DNA from: Arcuatula senhousia
Taxonomy: Eukaryota; Mollusca; Bivalvia; Mytilida; Mytilidae
Length of the DNA stretch: 64,000 nucleotides
Direction of reading: 5' to 3'
NCBI GenBank assembly: GCA_963971305.1
Contig: OZ020317.1
Coordinates: 12,480,001 to 12,544,000, forward strand
Under the pieces are notes generated by a model. It searched no databases. It was not told the origin of the DNA and worked only from the letters and a program-made list of their open reading frames with translations. The position numbers and the translations under genes are program-made. Numbering within the stretch: the stretch's first letter is position 1; each line of letters starts with the position of its first letter. Shown in pieces: positions 63,422 to 64,000 of this stretch.

Positions 63422-64000
63422 CTAGAAATTAACATCAAAAGTTAAATGTGAGACTTTTTTATTCTGATTAAAACTTCAGTATATGTTTATATGTTGAAAA
63501 CTATTTTTGGATAATTTTTCACATACTTGCTGTCCAAATAAGTATATAAACAGATGCCAAAGACAATGAACATCTCTCCAAATTCAGAGTTAGATATATA
63601 TTGGCATCTTCAATCTTTTTGTGGTATTATTTAACCATGTTTTTATCTGGCATTTTACATTTTAATATTGTCTGTATTAAAATCCATTTAGCAAAGGAAT
63701 TTTCTTGCATAGAGCCATGAAAATAGATAAAAAATTGTTCCATAGTGAAAATTTGTTTGTGCAGACGAATTTTAAATCCTTTATCACAAAGTCAACAGAA
63801 TTCTTACTGTTAATGGGTTTAAATGTTTTATCAGAATTATGGAGATTAAAAATTGCTTTTGCTTATGAATAAAATTGGGTTATCTCCCTTATGCCATAAA
63901 CAAAACATATTGCTTAATCTTCCCTGAAAATTGAGATTTTATTCTGCCATCTAATTGTCAAACTGACCAACAGGTATATATTGAATACCAAAATGTGTGA

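Larger units (their letters stand above)
342..64000. other. introns in which nothing was recognised
   Basis: These gene-free stretches over 300 bases hold only AT-rich intron text, as far as I can see: 342-715, 896-1321, 2211-2605, 3482-3879, 4016-4497, 4786-5159, 6977-7596, 9546-9922, 13135-13710, 16599-16973, 17246-17683, 19385-19919, 21267-21962, 23756-24193, 24617-24944, 28430-28939, 29222-29731, 29897-30670, 30905-31307, 32561-33233, 34170-34492, 35032-35369, 37074-37449, 37612-38145, 41674-42090, 42353-42702, 43401-44145, 44984-45450, 45595-46110, 47207-47801, 48016-48439, 49222-49533, 50946-51527, 51749-52509, 53492-53997, 54767-55278, 55444-55996, 56135-56552, 56850-57580, 60598-61024, 61157-61559, 63422-64000. 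Confidence 0.6.

Overview
The window is animal genomic DNA: AT-rich, intron-rich, with GT-AG splice sites and many degenerate interspersed repeats. Several repeats match architectures typical of bivalve molluscs: elements with internal tandem monomers, a short microsatellite and a terminal hairpin (pearl or Helentron-associated type), and many stem-loop MITEs. A mussel-like marine bivalve is the best guess, but no species marker is present and this is inference.

One gene on the minus strand fills the whole window. I assembled 76 exons by hand (w1 at 63278-63421 to w76 at 169-341, in transcript order). Every junction uses a GT donor and an AG acceptor, and all 75 joins keep one reading frame. 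The result is 15,686 nt of open coding sequence, 5,228 codons without a stop, and neither protein end lies in the window. The protein is a run of Cys-rich modules (GYYCPxG, CPAGTYxNxTG, CxxCxGGYYC) related to the GCC2/GCC3 or ephrin-receptor-like repeat. It is very likely an extracellular or secreted giant repeat protein, with N-glycosylation sequons recurring at one fixed place in the repeat. I saw no signal peptide, membrane helix or other domain here. The upstream exons (w1-w5) are the most classical GCC2/GCC3 modules; the GYYCP-dominated modules follow.

The most unusual feature is how the gene is growing. At more than a dozen places a piece of an exon, usually its 3' part with the donor site, is tandemly duplicated into the neighbouring intron. 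Some copies are dead (lost donor, frameshift, transposon inside). Others are still frame-compatible and could act as alternative exons or donors: 19060-19098, 19149-19187, 33761-33829, 36559-36645 and 49782-49898, plus a donor at 57726-57727. The clearest array is at 35867-37073: five copies of an exon end, one split by a retroposon-like insertion and two with a one-base loss.

Introns also hold a hAT-like MITE whose ends are built from GCGCCCGGG repeats (22574-23315), two long pearl/Helentron-type elements (10626-11592, 31795-32560) and a shorter relative (15389-15628). A TA-flanked MITE sits in a duplicated exon's donor (40164-41336). A 30-bp minisatellite ends 25 bases from a donor (26255-26824), and two unclassified interspersed families recur. 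I found no nested gene, tRNA, rRNA or CRISPR array. All exon boundaries come from sequence reading, not transcripts.
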